Assembly: GCA_964572725.1 (NCBI GenBank)
Contig: CAZNFW010000058.1
Span: forward strand, 1-16,153
Length of the DNA stretch: 16,153 nt
From: Rosettibacter sp964572725
GTDB lineage: Bacteria; Bacteroidota; Ignavibacteria; Ignavibacteriales; Melioribacteraceae
Direction of reading: 5' to 3'
Shown here: positions 8,879 to 15,894 of the stretch, in pieces
Position numbering within the stretch: the first letter of the stretch is position 1
Layout of the letters: every line of letters starts with the position of its first letter
The notes under the pieces: generated by a model
What the model saw: the letters and a program-made list of their open reading frames with translations, nothing else
What the model was told of the DNA's origin: nothing
The model's database searches: none
Made by a program: the position numbers and the translations under genes

Positions 8879-10150
8879 ATGAAAAACGAAAAATCAATAG
8901 AACAATTATATCTAAAAGCAAAAGAACTTTATGGAGAACTTGGAGTTGATACAGACAAAGTTTTGAAAAAGCTTGATGATATAAAAATTAGTTTGCACTG
9001 CTGGCAGGGTGATGATGTAGGTGGATTTGAAACACCTGATTCTGAATTAAGTGGCGGTGGAATTCAAGTGACTGGAAATTATCCGGGAAAAGCAAGAACA
9101 ATAGAACAGCTACGTGCAGATTTGGAAAAAGTGATGAGTCTTCTCCCAGGAAAACAACGCCTTAATCTTCATGCAATTTATGGAGATTTTCAAGGTGAAA
9201 AAGTTGATAGAGATCAAATTGAGGTAAAGCATTTTCAAAGCTGGATTGATTGGGCAAAGAAATTAAATATTGGTATTGACTTTAATCCAACTTGTTTTTC
9301 ACATCCTTATGCTGATGACGGATTTACACTTTCAAGTAAAAATGAACAACATCGTAAATTCTGGATTGAACATGTAAAAAGAACAAGAGAAATAGCCGCT
9401 GAAATCGGTAAACAATTAGGAACTCCATGCATTAATAATATCTGGATTCCAGATGGTTCTAAAGATATTCCTGTTGACCGTTATACTCATCGAGCTTTGT
9501 TGAAAGATTCCCTTGATGAAATATTTAAAACTGATTACCCGAAAAATTATTTAAAAGATTCTCTCGAAAGTAAATTATTTGGAATTGGTTCTGAATCAAT
9601 GGTTGTGGGTTCGCATGAGTTCTACATGGGCTATGCAGTTAAGAATAATAAAATGATTTGTATTGATTGCGGTCATTTTCATCCTACTGAACAAATAGGT
9701 GATAAAATTTCTTCATTGCTTCTTTTTGTTGATGAATTGTTATTGCATATAAGTCGTGGAGTACGTTGGGACAGCGACCATGTTGTAATTTTTAATGATG
9801 AAATTCAGCTTATTGCACAGGAAATTGTAAGAGCAAATGCTTTGAACCGTGTGAATATTGGTCTTGACTTTTTTGATGGTTCAATTAATCGAATTGGTGC
9901 TTATGTAATTGGAACAAGAGCTACTCAATTGGCATTTTTATATGCAATGTTAGAACCAACAAAAATGTTAAGAGAATTGGAAGAAAATGGAAAATACTTC
10001 GAACGCCTGGCTTATCTCGAAATTATGAAGACTAAACCATTTGGTGCAATTTATGATTACTATTGCATGATAAACGATGTACCTGTAGGCGAAGATTATA
10101 TTAAAGAAATACAAAAGTATGAAGCAGAAGTATTGAGCAAAAGAATTTAA
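8879..10150 (+). CDS. rhaA: L-rhamnose isomerase
   Basis: A 423-residue cytoplasmic enzyme (E. coli: 419) that converts L-rhamnose to L-rhamnulose with divalent metal ions, the first committed step of rhamnose breakdown. Near-identical family blocks occur in order: SLHCWQGDDVGGFE, TGNYPGKAR, KQRLNLHAIYGDF, IGIDFNPTCFSHP, NIWIPDGSKDI, ESKLFGIGSES, CIDCGHFHPTE, SRGVRWDSDHVV and VNIGLDFFDGSINR. The Glu, Asp and His residues in the last four blocks carry the metal site in known structures. The gene follows rhaT by 24 bp. A rhamnulose kinase and an aldolase, needed to complete the pathway, do not follow it; the next 231 bp are non-coding and a polysaccharide gene comes after. No signal peptide and no lesion. 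Confidence 0.97.
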   Translation: MKNEKSIEQLYLKAKELYGELGVDTDKVLKKLDDIKISLHCWQGDDVGGFETPDSELSGGGIQVTGNYPGKARTIEQLRADLEKVMSLLPGKQRLNLHAIYGDFQGEKVDRDQIEVKHFQSWIDWAKKLNIGIDFNPTCFSHPYADDGFTLSSKNEQHRKFWIEHVKRTREIAAEIGKQLGTPCINNIWIPDGSKDIPVDRYTHRALLKDSLDEIFKTDYPKNYLKDSLESKLFGIGSESMVVGSHEFYMGYAVKNNKMICIDCGHFHPTEQIGDKISSLLLFVDELLLHISRGVRWDSDHVVIFNDEIQLIAQEIVRANALNRVNIGLDFFDGSINRIGAYVIGTRATQLAFLYAMLEPTKMLRELEENGKYFERLAYLEIMKTKPFGAIYDYYCMINDVPVGEDYIKEIQKYEAEVLSKRI

Positions 10151-10165
10151 TATTAATGTTGGTTA

Positions 10166-10225
10166 TCAAAAATTCATTCCCAATCGAATAATTCCATTGC
10201 AATAATGATTAGAAGCATACCAATT
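10166..10225 (-). pseudogene. Possible leftover C-terminus of an outer-membrane beta-barrel protein
   Basis: Read on the minus strand this stretch gives NWYASNHYCNGIIRLGMNF followed by TGA. Alternating hydrophobic residues with a terminal Phe and a GIIRLGMNF ending look like the last strand of an outer-membrane barrel. The reading frame has a TAA just upstream, so at most a remnant is left. Such a short match may be chance. Confidence 0.22.
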
Positions 10226-10258
10226 TTAAAAACAATGCAATTTGAGAAACTTCGCTGT

Positions 10259-10273
10259 TGATAATAATTATCA
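10259..10273. promoter_or_regulatory. Fur-box-like 7-1-7 palindrome upstream of the GH28 gene
   Basis: TGATAAT-A-ATTATCA is a perfect inverted repeat with 7-base arms and a single central base. It equals the published 7-1-7 form of the Fur operator (TGATAATNATTATCA). It sits 108 bp before the GH28 start codon in the only spacer above 200 bp among the ten genes. It could control the GH28-CBM9-GH2 group, or have belonged to a lost gene on the other strand. Binding by Fur is inference; another palindrome-binding regulator is possible. Confidence 0.4.
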
Positions 10274-10381
10274 TTTGTGTTCCATTAGATTATCTTGCTT
10301 TCTATAACTAATCCAAAACTTTATTAAATCATCTTTTTTTTATAAAATTTATATTAGATTTTTATATGCAGGAAAGATAAT

Positions 10382-11797
10382 ATGAACAGAAGAGATGCAA
10401 TAAAAAAAACCGCAGGTGCTGTTGCTTTAACTGCATTAGCACCTACTCTAATACCTAATATTTTTATTTCTAAATACGGTCCCAAAAAAGAATTTAATGT
10501 TTTAAAATTTGGTGCACGCGGTGATGGTAAAACATTAGATACATATGCAATTCAACAAGCAATAAATAAAGCATCAGCTTATGGCAAACAATCAAAAGTA
10601 ATTATTCCTGAAGGATACAAATTTCTTATAGGTACAATAGAACTTAAAAGTGGAATTGAATTTTTTATTGATCAAGGAGCAGAGTTATTAATAAGCATAG
10701 AACAAATGCATTATAAAAATTCTGCAGTAATTTATGCTGAAGGAGCTGAAGAACTTTCAATTTCTGGTTATGGTAATATAGAAGGACGAGCACTTGAATT
10801 TATGTCGCATTATGAAGAGGAAAATGAATGGTGGATTCCCAAAACTTGGCGTCCCAAAATGTTTATCTTAAAAAATTGTAAAAACTTGTCACTGAAAAAT
10901 TTTTCTTTTAGTAATGCACCTGAATGGGGTTTGCATATGCTTGGTTGCGAAGATGTAGTTGTAGATGGAATAAAAGTCAGAAATTATCTTAATGTTCCTA
11001 ATTGTGACGGAATAGATCCTGACCACTGCAGAAATGTTGAAATAAAAAACTGTGATATAGTGTGTGGAGATGATGCAATTGTTATTAAAGCTACAAAGCA
11101 AGAAAAAGACTATGGACCATCATCAAAGATTCATGTTCATGACTGCATTCTTGAAACGCAGGATTCCGGATTAAAAATTGGTACTGAAACAACTTCTGAC
11201 ATTAATGATATTATTTTTGAGAATTGTAAAATTAAATCAAGCTGCAGAGGATTAAATATTCAACTTCGCGATAATGGTATTGTTAGCAATATAGTCTTCA
11301 AGAATATTGAATTTGTTGCAAGATACCATTCCAATCCATGGTGGGGACGCGGAGAAGCAATTTCTTTTACTGCTATTCCAAGAAATAGTGATACTCATAT
11401 AGGAAAAATTTCAAATGTAGTTGTAAAAGATGTTAAAGGAAAATCAGAAAACAGTATTAGAATTAATGGGACAAAAGAAAGTATAATTGAAAATGTATTG
11501 CTCGAAAATGTATCTTTAGAAATTGGAAGATGGACAAAATATAAAGGTGGACTTTTCGATAATCGTCCAACAAATGTTTATGAACCAATAGAGTATTGTG
11601 ACAATCCAGCTATAAGCATTAAATATGCTGATGATGTAAAAATTGTTAATTCTTCTGTTAAGTGGACAGATAACCTGCCAGATTATTTTAGTAATGCAAT
11701 TAAAGTCGAAAAGTCCAATAATGTTAAGATAAAAGATTTTGATGGTAAAACTGCACACCCGGATAAATATGAAGATATAATTTTTCTAAAGGAATAA
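10382..11797 (+). CDS. GH28 polygalacturonase-superfamily enzyme with altered active-site motifs
   Basis: A 471-residue right-handed beta-helix enzyme. The N-terminus NRRDAIKKTAGAVALTAL carries twin arginines before a hydrophobic stretch, so export by the Tat pathway is likely. LKFGARGDGKTLDTYAIQQA opens the helix as in GH28 proteins. The three catalytic aspartates are present: D209 in NCDGID, and D230-D231 in CGDDAIVIK, with the 21-residue spacing of fungal polygalacturonases. The usual GHG motif is replaced by DSG (S262) in DSGLKIGTE, and the RIK motif that binds galacturonate by NIQ in RGLNIQLRDNG. Hydrolysis is therefore plausible, but the substrate is probably not plain homogalacturonan; an RG-I-directed activity fits the rhamnose context. 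AGGAAAG precedes the ATG. It starts the second cluster and ends 2 bp before the next gene. Confidence 0.87.
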   Translation: MNRRDAIKKTAGAVALTALAPTLIPNIFISKYGPKKEFNVLKFGARGDGKTLDTYAIQQAINKASAYGKQSKVIIPEGYKFLIGTIELKSGIEFFIDQGAELLISIEQMHYKNSAVIYAEGAEELSISGYGNIEGRALEFMSHYEEENEWWIPKTWRPKMFILKNCKNLSLKNFSFSNAPEWGLHMLGCEDVVVDGIKVRNYLNVPNCDGIDPDHCRNVEIKNCDIVCGDDAIVIKATKQEKDYGPSSKIHVHDCILETQDSGLKIGTETTSDINDIIFENCKIKSSCRGLNIQLRDNGIVSNIVFKNIEFVARYHSNPWWGRGEAISFTAIPRNSDTHIGKISNVVVKDVKGKSENSIRINGTKESIIENVLLENVSLEIGRWTKYKGGLFDNRPTNVYEPIEYCDNPAISIKYADDVKIVNSSVKWTDNLPDYFSNAIKVEKSNNVKIKDFDGKTAHPDKYEDIIFLKE

Positions 11798-11799
11798 TT

Positions 11800-12918
11800 A
11801 TGAAAAAATTGTTAATCGTAATTGCATGGTTTATTTCAATATCATTTACATTTCATGATAGAGAGGAAAAAATATTTCCAATATTTCAATTCCCTCTAAA
11901 CAAAATTCCAGTTATAGATGGCAAAGCAGATGACTGGGAAATAGTTCCGGATTCTTTTACAATTGGTATTGAACAATTGTGGGAAGATTCAGGCAAACAA
12001 CAAGCAATAAATAAAAAGAATCTTGATGTTAAAGTTAAAGTTGGATGGGTAAAAGGTTTGAATCGATTATACTTTTTATATGAAGCATATGATGATTACT
12101 GGAGTTTTAGCAGAGCAGATCATCATAATGATATTTTTGAAGTAGTTGTTGATGGAGATTTATCCGGTGGCCCACTTGTAGACCATGTACACTATAAAGT
12201 TTGGACTCCGGAAGCAGTAGGACAAGATAGAGTAAAACTTGATTCTAGAATATCACCTCAAGATGAACACTGGTTAATGCATGGAGTACATGCTCAAAAT
12301 TATCATATCTTTACTCCTCCGGGAAATAAAGATTGGTGTATGGTCTGGGGAGTACAGCCATGGATAAAGGAATTTCCATATTCTTTAGCAGCATATAATT
12401 ATGATTTCAAAAAAAGCGGTGAATCTGGTAAACTAACTCTCGAATTTTATATTACTCTTTTTGATTATGCACCTGCTGATGGACCTACAAGAGCAGTTGA
12501 ATCAAAATTAGAGGAAAATAAATTGATAGGCTTATCCTGGGCTGTTATTGATTATGATGATTCTTCATCTCAAAATAATGGATTCTGGAATCTTTCACGT
12601 CATCATACAATGTATGGCAATGCTTCGTATTTGTGTCTTTTTAAATTACTGCCGCTGCTTCCAAAATTTCTTCCTAAAATTAAAGCAAACTGGAATTTTC
12701 AAATTATTGACTTCGATAAAAGAATTGTAGCTTTTAAAGATTTGTCAATTGGTAATATTAAAAAGTGGAAATGGAATTTTGGGGATGGAAATTTTTCAAA
12801 TGAGCAAAACCCCATTTATCAATATAAAAAAAGTGGGGATTATAATGTTACACTTTATGTTGAAGGTCCTGATGGTGTGGATTCGCTTACAAAAGTTTGG
12901 GATGTTGCATTTAAATAA
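11800..12918 (+). CDS. Exported carbohydrate-binding protein: CBM9-like domain plus PKD domain
   Basis: A 372-residue protein whose ATG is 2 bp after the GH28 stop, with AAAGGAA inside the end of the GH28 gene; the two are probably translationally coupled. A signal peptide (KKLLIVIAWFISISFTF) is followed by a domain of about 260 residues resembling the CBM9/DOMON-like sugar-binding sandwich: PVIDGKADDWEIVPDSF at its start, LNRLYFLYEAYDDYW and HHNDIFEVVVDGDLSGG. From about residue 297 a PKD domain follows, with the signature WKWNFGDGNFSNEQNPIYQY and GDYNVTLYVEGPDG. No catalytic domain and no type IX sorting tail are visible. I infer binding of pectic glycans and handing them to neighbouring enzymes; the true ligand is unknown. 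A catalytic role for the large N-terminal domain cannot be excluded. Confidence 0.75.
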   Translation: MKKLLIVIAWFISISFTFHDREEKIFPIFQFPLNKIPVIDGKADDWEIVPDSFTIGIEQLWEDSGKQQAINKKNLDVKVKVGWVKGLNRLYFLYEAYDDYWSFSRADHHNDIFEVVVDGDLSGGPLVDHVHYKVWTPEAVGQDRVKLDSRISPQDEHWLMHGVHAQNYHIFTPPGNKDWCMVWGVQPWIKEFPYSLAAYNYDFKKSGESGKLTLEFYITLFDYAPADGPTRAVESKLEENKLIGLSWAVIDYDDSSSQNNGFWNLSRHHTMYGNASYLCLFKLLPLLPKFLPKIKANWNFQIIDFDKRIVAFKDLSIGNIKKWKWNFGDGNFSNEQNPIYQYKKSGDYNVTLYVEGPDGVDSLTKVWDVAFK

Positions 12919-12954
12919 TTTTTTCCACGATTTCTTAACTTCATAGGTGAAGCA

Positions 12955-14799
12955 ATGAAGAAATTAGGTTTAACAATTATTCTGTTATTATCATTTTATA
13001 TTTCATCTTTTACACAGGATAATAATATCAATCTTATAACAAATGTTTTGCATAGAAATAAAATCTCTTTAAATGGACGATGGAATTATATTATTGACCC
13101 TTATGAAAATGGATATTACAATTATCGAAGAGAACCTTTTGATGAATCAGAAATTCCATCAGGTGGATTTTTTCTTAATCGAAAACAAAAAAATAAAACA
13201 GAGCGAATTGAATATGACTTTGATTTATCACCAGCAATAACAATTCCGGGCGATTGGAATTCACAGGTAAACGAGTTAAAAATTTATGAAGGTACTATCT
13301 GGTTTAAAAGAAGTTTTGAAGTAAATAAAAAAGAGAACAAAAGATATTTCTTATACTTTGGTGCTGTTAATTATGAAACACATATTTACCTGAATGGGAA
13401 AAAAATTGGAACACATATCGGCGGATTTACTCCCTTTAATTTTGAAGTCACAAATTTTCTAAACAATGGTGAAAACTTTGTTATTGTAAAAGTTGATAAT
13501 GTCAGAAGAGTTGATGCGGTGCCAACTGTTAATACAGACTGGTGGAATTATGGTGGTATTACACGCGATGTTTTTCTGATAGAAACTAATTCAACTTTTA
13601 TTCAGGACTATAAAATTCAATTGAGTAAAAACAATAATCAGTTAATTGAAGGATTTTTGCAATTAAATGGTGATGAAAAAAAGCAAACTGGTTTTGTAAT
13701 TATCTCTAAAACTAATATCAAACAAAAAATTTTAACAGATGAAAAGGGTTATGCAGAATTCAAAATTCCAGTTAAAGATTTAAATCTTTGGTCACCTGAA
13801 AATCCATTTCTTTATGATATTAAAATTGTTATGAAGACAGACTCAATTTATGACCAGATAGGTTTTCGCACAATAGCAGTTAAAGGGAATGATATTTTGC
13901 TTAATGGAAAACGAATTTTTTTGAGAGGAATTTGTATTCATGAAGAAAATCCATTAAAGCAGGGAAGAGCTTGCAGCGAAGGCGAAGCTTTTATGCTCTT
14001 AAATTGGGCTAAGGAACTGAACTGTAATTTTGTTAGACTTGCACATTATCCACATAATGAATATATGATAAGAACTGCAGAAAAATTAGGATTACTTGTG
14101 TGGGAAGAAATCCCTGTTTACTGGACAATTCTATGGGAAAACTTTAATACATTAAATAATGCTATAAATCAATTAACCGAAATGATTGTAAGAGATAGAA
14201 ATCGTGCTAATGTTATAATCTGGTCAATTGGCAATGAAACTCCTATAACTCCAGAAAGATTAAAATTTATGAAAACACTTGCAGATAAAGCAAGGCAATT
14301 AGATAATACAAGATTAATTTCTGCTGCACTGCAAGTATATAATCTTAAAAATAATCCAGATGTCTATGTTATGGATGACCCATTGGGAGAATTTCTTGAT
14401 GTTGTTTCTTTCAATGAATACATAGGATGGTATGAAGGTAAACCAGAAAAACTCAATAATATTAAATGGCAATTTAAATATGATAAACCAATTATTATTA
14501 GCGAAACAGGAGCGGGTGCATTACAGGGATATTATGCTGATAGTTTAACTGTATGGTCAGAAGAATTTCAGGAATATTTTTTCAAAATGCAGATTAATAT
14601 GATTAAAAATTTAAATCAGGTTAAAGGATTAACACCATGGATACTTGTTGATTTTCGTTCACCAAGAAGACAGCATCCTGTTTATCAAAATTTCTGGAAT
14701 AGAAAGGGACTTATATCAAGTTCAGGTATTAAGAAAAAAGCTTTTTATGTATTGAAAAATTTTTATCAGGATATTGCCAAGAAAAATATTATGAATTAA
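12955..14799 (+). CDS. GH2 beta-glucuronidase-like glycoside hydrolase, exported
   Basis: A 614-residue enzyme with a signal peptide (LGLTIILLLSFYISSFTQ) and the three classic GH2 parts: jelly-roll sandwich (about 30-220, with YEGTIWFKRSF and GAVNYETHIYLNGKKIG), immunoglobulin-like domain (about 220-310) and TIM barrel (from about 315, FLRGICIHEENP). Acid/base E428 lies in WSIGNETP and nucleophile E517 in IISETGAGA. NRKG at 582-585 matches the NxKG motif with which beta-glucuronidases hold the uronate carboxylate, and NEYIGWYEG matches their active-site loop; spacings resemble the E. coli enzyme. It is best read as removing terminal beta-linked (4-O-methyl-)glucuronate from pectin or arabinogalactan side chains; a beta-galactosidase is less likely. 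AGGTGA precedes the ATG, 36 bp after the CBM9-PKD gene. Last gene of the locus, with a terminator 211 bp on. Confidence 0.88.
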   Translation: MKKLGLTIILLLSFYISSFTQDNNINLITNVLHRNKISLNGRWNYIIDPYENGYYNYRREPFDESEIPSGGFFLNRKQKNKTERIEYDFDLSPAITIPGDWNSQVNELKIYEGTIWFKRSFEVNKKENKRYFLYFGAVNYETHIYLNGKKIGTHIGGFTPFNFEVTNFLNNGENFVIVKVDNVRRVDAVPTVNTDWWNYGGITRDVFLIETNSTFIQDYKIQLSKNNNQLIEGFLQLNGDEKKQTGFVIISKTNIKQKILTDEKGYAEFKIPVKDLNLWSPENPFLYDIKIVMKTDSIYDQIGFRTIAVKGNDILLNGKRIFLRGICIHEENPLKQGRACSEGEAFMLLNWAKELNCNFVRLAHYPHNEYMIRTAEKLGLLVWEEIPVYWTILWENFNTLNNAINQLTEMIVRDRNRANVIIWSIGNETPITPERLKFMKTLADKARQLDNTRLISAALQVYNLKNNPDVYVMDDPLGEFLDVVSFNEYIGWYEGKPEKLNNIKWQFKYDKPIIISETGAGALQGYYADSLTVWSEEFQEYFFKMQINMIKNLNQVKGLTPWILVDFRSPRRQHPVYQNFWNRKGLISSSGIKKKAFYVLKNFYQDIAKKNIMN

Positions 14800-15010
14800 A
14801 AACTGAAAATAAATTTCAAAAATATAATAGTTATGTTTAGTTTGAATTAATTATGGTTGTTATTCTACGATTACTCCCACATAGTAATGGTTTGTTGCTT
14901 ATATTGACATAACTACAGACTTTATCTTTCAAGAAATAACTTAGTTAAAAGTTAGTAAAAAAACTTTATTTGATATAGTCGATTATTGTAACAATTTGAT
15001 TATAGAAAAT
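14800..15010. other. AT-rich non-coding stretch between the GH2 gene and the terminator
   Basis: I see no open frame, no RNA gene and no clear promoter here. A TTGACA at 14905 lacks a convincing -10 partner. Confidence 0.5.
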
Positions 15011-15048
15011 AAAAAACCCCATTTTTAGCTTAAAAATGGGGTTTTTTT
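15011..15048. terminator. Rho-independent terminator, symmetrical (works on either strand)
   Basis: CCCCATTTTTA at 15017-15027 pairs with TAAAAATGGGG at 15031-15041 around the loop GCT. Six or more T residues follow on the + strand, and A residues before the stem give a T tract on the minus strand. It can end the GH2 transcript from the left. It also lies immediately after the 3' end of the minus-strand tRNA remnant, as expected for that gene's own terminator. Confidence 0.88.
15024..15036. repeat. 13-bp direct repeat, copy 1
   Basis: TTTAGCTTAAAAA, here forming the loop region of the terminator hairpin. The same 13 bases recur at 15130-15142, on the far side of the tRNA remnant. Confidence 0.6.
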
Positions 15049-15117
15049 GTGGGCCCAGAAGGACTTGAATTTACCCGCCTCAGGAGGGCCTCCGACCCGC
15101 TGATTATGAGTAATCAG
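15049..15117 (-). pseudogene. 3' half of a Met-type (CAT anticodon) tRNA gene with a 19-bp insertion in the T arm
   Basis: On the minus strand the block reads CTGATTACTCATAATCAG (anticodon arm; CAT at 15106-15108), then a GGGTC variable loop (15094-15098), GGAGG (5' side of the T stem, 15089-15093), 19 extra bases (15070-15088), the T loop TTCAAGT (15063-15069), CCTTC (3' T stem, 15058-15062) and the acceptor strand TGGGCCC with A as discriminator. With the 19 bases removed, GGAGG pairs with CCTTC and a normal T arm appears. No D arm or 5' acceptor strand is present; the DNA beyond 15120 is AT-rich. CCA is not encoded. The anticodon loop is one base too long as drawn. It cannot make a normal tRNA. 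It may mark an integration or rearrangement end point. Confidence 0.55.
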
Positions 15118-15129
15118 GAATATTCAGAA

Positions 15130-15142
15130 TTTAGCTTAAAAA
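15130..15142. repeat. 13-bp direct repeat, copy 2
   Basis: TTTAGCTTAAAAA identical to 15024-15036. The pair brackets the tRNA remnant, 106 bp apart. Confidence 0.6.
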
Positions 15143-15268
15143 CAAACTTTTTTACCCCACCAAAACAAAATTTAGTAAGAAGGTTATTTATGATTTTTTA
15201 TTTAATTAAATATACTGTAATATAATTGATCATAATTTTTCTTACAACAAAAATTTTATAATAACATA

Positions 15269-15305
15269 CTTGCTCAACTTTTCAAGTTTTCAAGTTTGCT
15301 TGCTC
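15269..15305. repeat. Short nested repeats before the transposase remnant
   Basis: CTTGCTC occurs at 15269-15275 and 15299-15305. Between them TTTTCAAG is duplicated in tandem (15279-15286 and 15287-15294), and AACTT/AAGTT form a small inverted repeat. The remaining DNA from 15143 to 15340 shows no gene. This could be a decayed IS end, but no matching end is visible on the other side. Confidence 0.35.
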
Positions 15306-15340
15306 TAAATGTTTGATTATAATTAACATATTATAACTTT

Positions 15341-15801
15341 TCTACTATAAAGACTCGCGTTGTTGACGGTTATTCTCATTATGTCGTTCTTCACGAACTG
15401 GTAGCAACCATGCAAGAATATTGAGTTATAGCCTCGTCAGCCTTTGGTTGAGATGTTCAAATAACAGTCCAGAGAGCACTGGAAAAGTATCATTCAGTTA
15501 AATCACGACTTATTACCGATAATGGTTCTCAGTAAATCTCTAAAGATTTTGCTGAGTATCTGATGTTCGTCGGACTTCAGCATATTCGAACATCGATTGC
15601 CTATTCCAAAAGCAATGGTAAGATCGAACGGTATCACAGAACGATTCATGAAGAATGTTTAGCAACTAAATCTTTGATTAATCTTAATGATGCAAGAAAA
15701 CAGATTGCCGGATACATTGACTTCTATAACACATAAAGCGTTTACCCAGTTCTTTTATAAGGATATTTATACTGAAGAAAATTTAAGAAAAATAGGATTA
15801 A
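15341..15801 (+). pseudogene. Decayed IS3-type transposase (DDE integrase core), truncated by the assembly gap
   Basis: One frame reads VVDGYSHYVVLHELVATMQ, later SRLITDNGSQ, then SNGKIERYHRTIHEECL and GYIDFYNT. These are the core blocks of an IS3-family OrfB. The three acidic residues are D (codon 15365), D (15518) and E (15626), with 35 residues between the last two, the DD(35)E signature of the family. The frame is broken by TGA at 15422, TGA at 15449 and TAA at 15533, and by a further TAA and frame shift after 15734. The N-terminal part and OrfA are missing. Inactive relic; base composition is less AT-rich than the surroundings. Confidence 0.85.
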
Positions 15802-15811
15802 NNNNNNNNNN
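15802..15811. other. Assembly gap (10 N)
   Basis: Ten N bases inside the transposase remnant. The true length of the missing DNA is unknown, and the join between the two sides rests on scaffolding, not sequence. Confidence 0.98.
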
Positions 15812-15894
15812 ATGATTTTTTGAACAACAGAATTACCGAGAAACTTGAAGTAAGAAATACTAAATTGCAGTTGGCTAAAAAAACAAGATATTAG
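15812..15894 (+). pseudogene. Possible C-terminal remnant of the same transposase
   Basis: From the gap the frame reads NDFLNNRITEKLEVRNTKLQ, then LAKKTRY and TAG. Charged helices of this form (LLGR-x-EERL-x-x-R-x-x-KL) end many IS3-like transposases after the TPEDF motif, so this may be the tail of the element to the left. The link crosses unknown sequence. Confidence 0.4.

Noticed and set aside
14905..14940. Possible promoter with TTGACA
   Set aside because: No -10 element at suitable spacing and no gene downstream.
15422..15451. TGA read as an amino acid in the transposase
   Set aside because: Two stops are TGA but a third (15533) is TAA and a frame shift follows, so decay explains it better than recoding; the other genes show no in-frame TGA.
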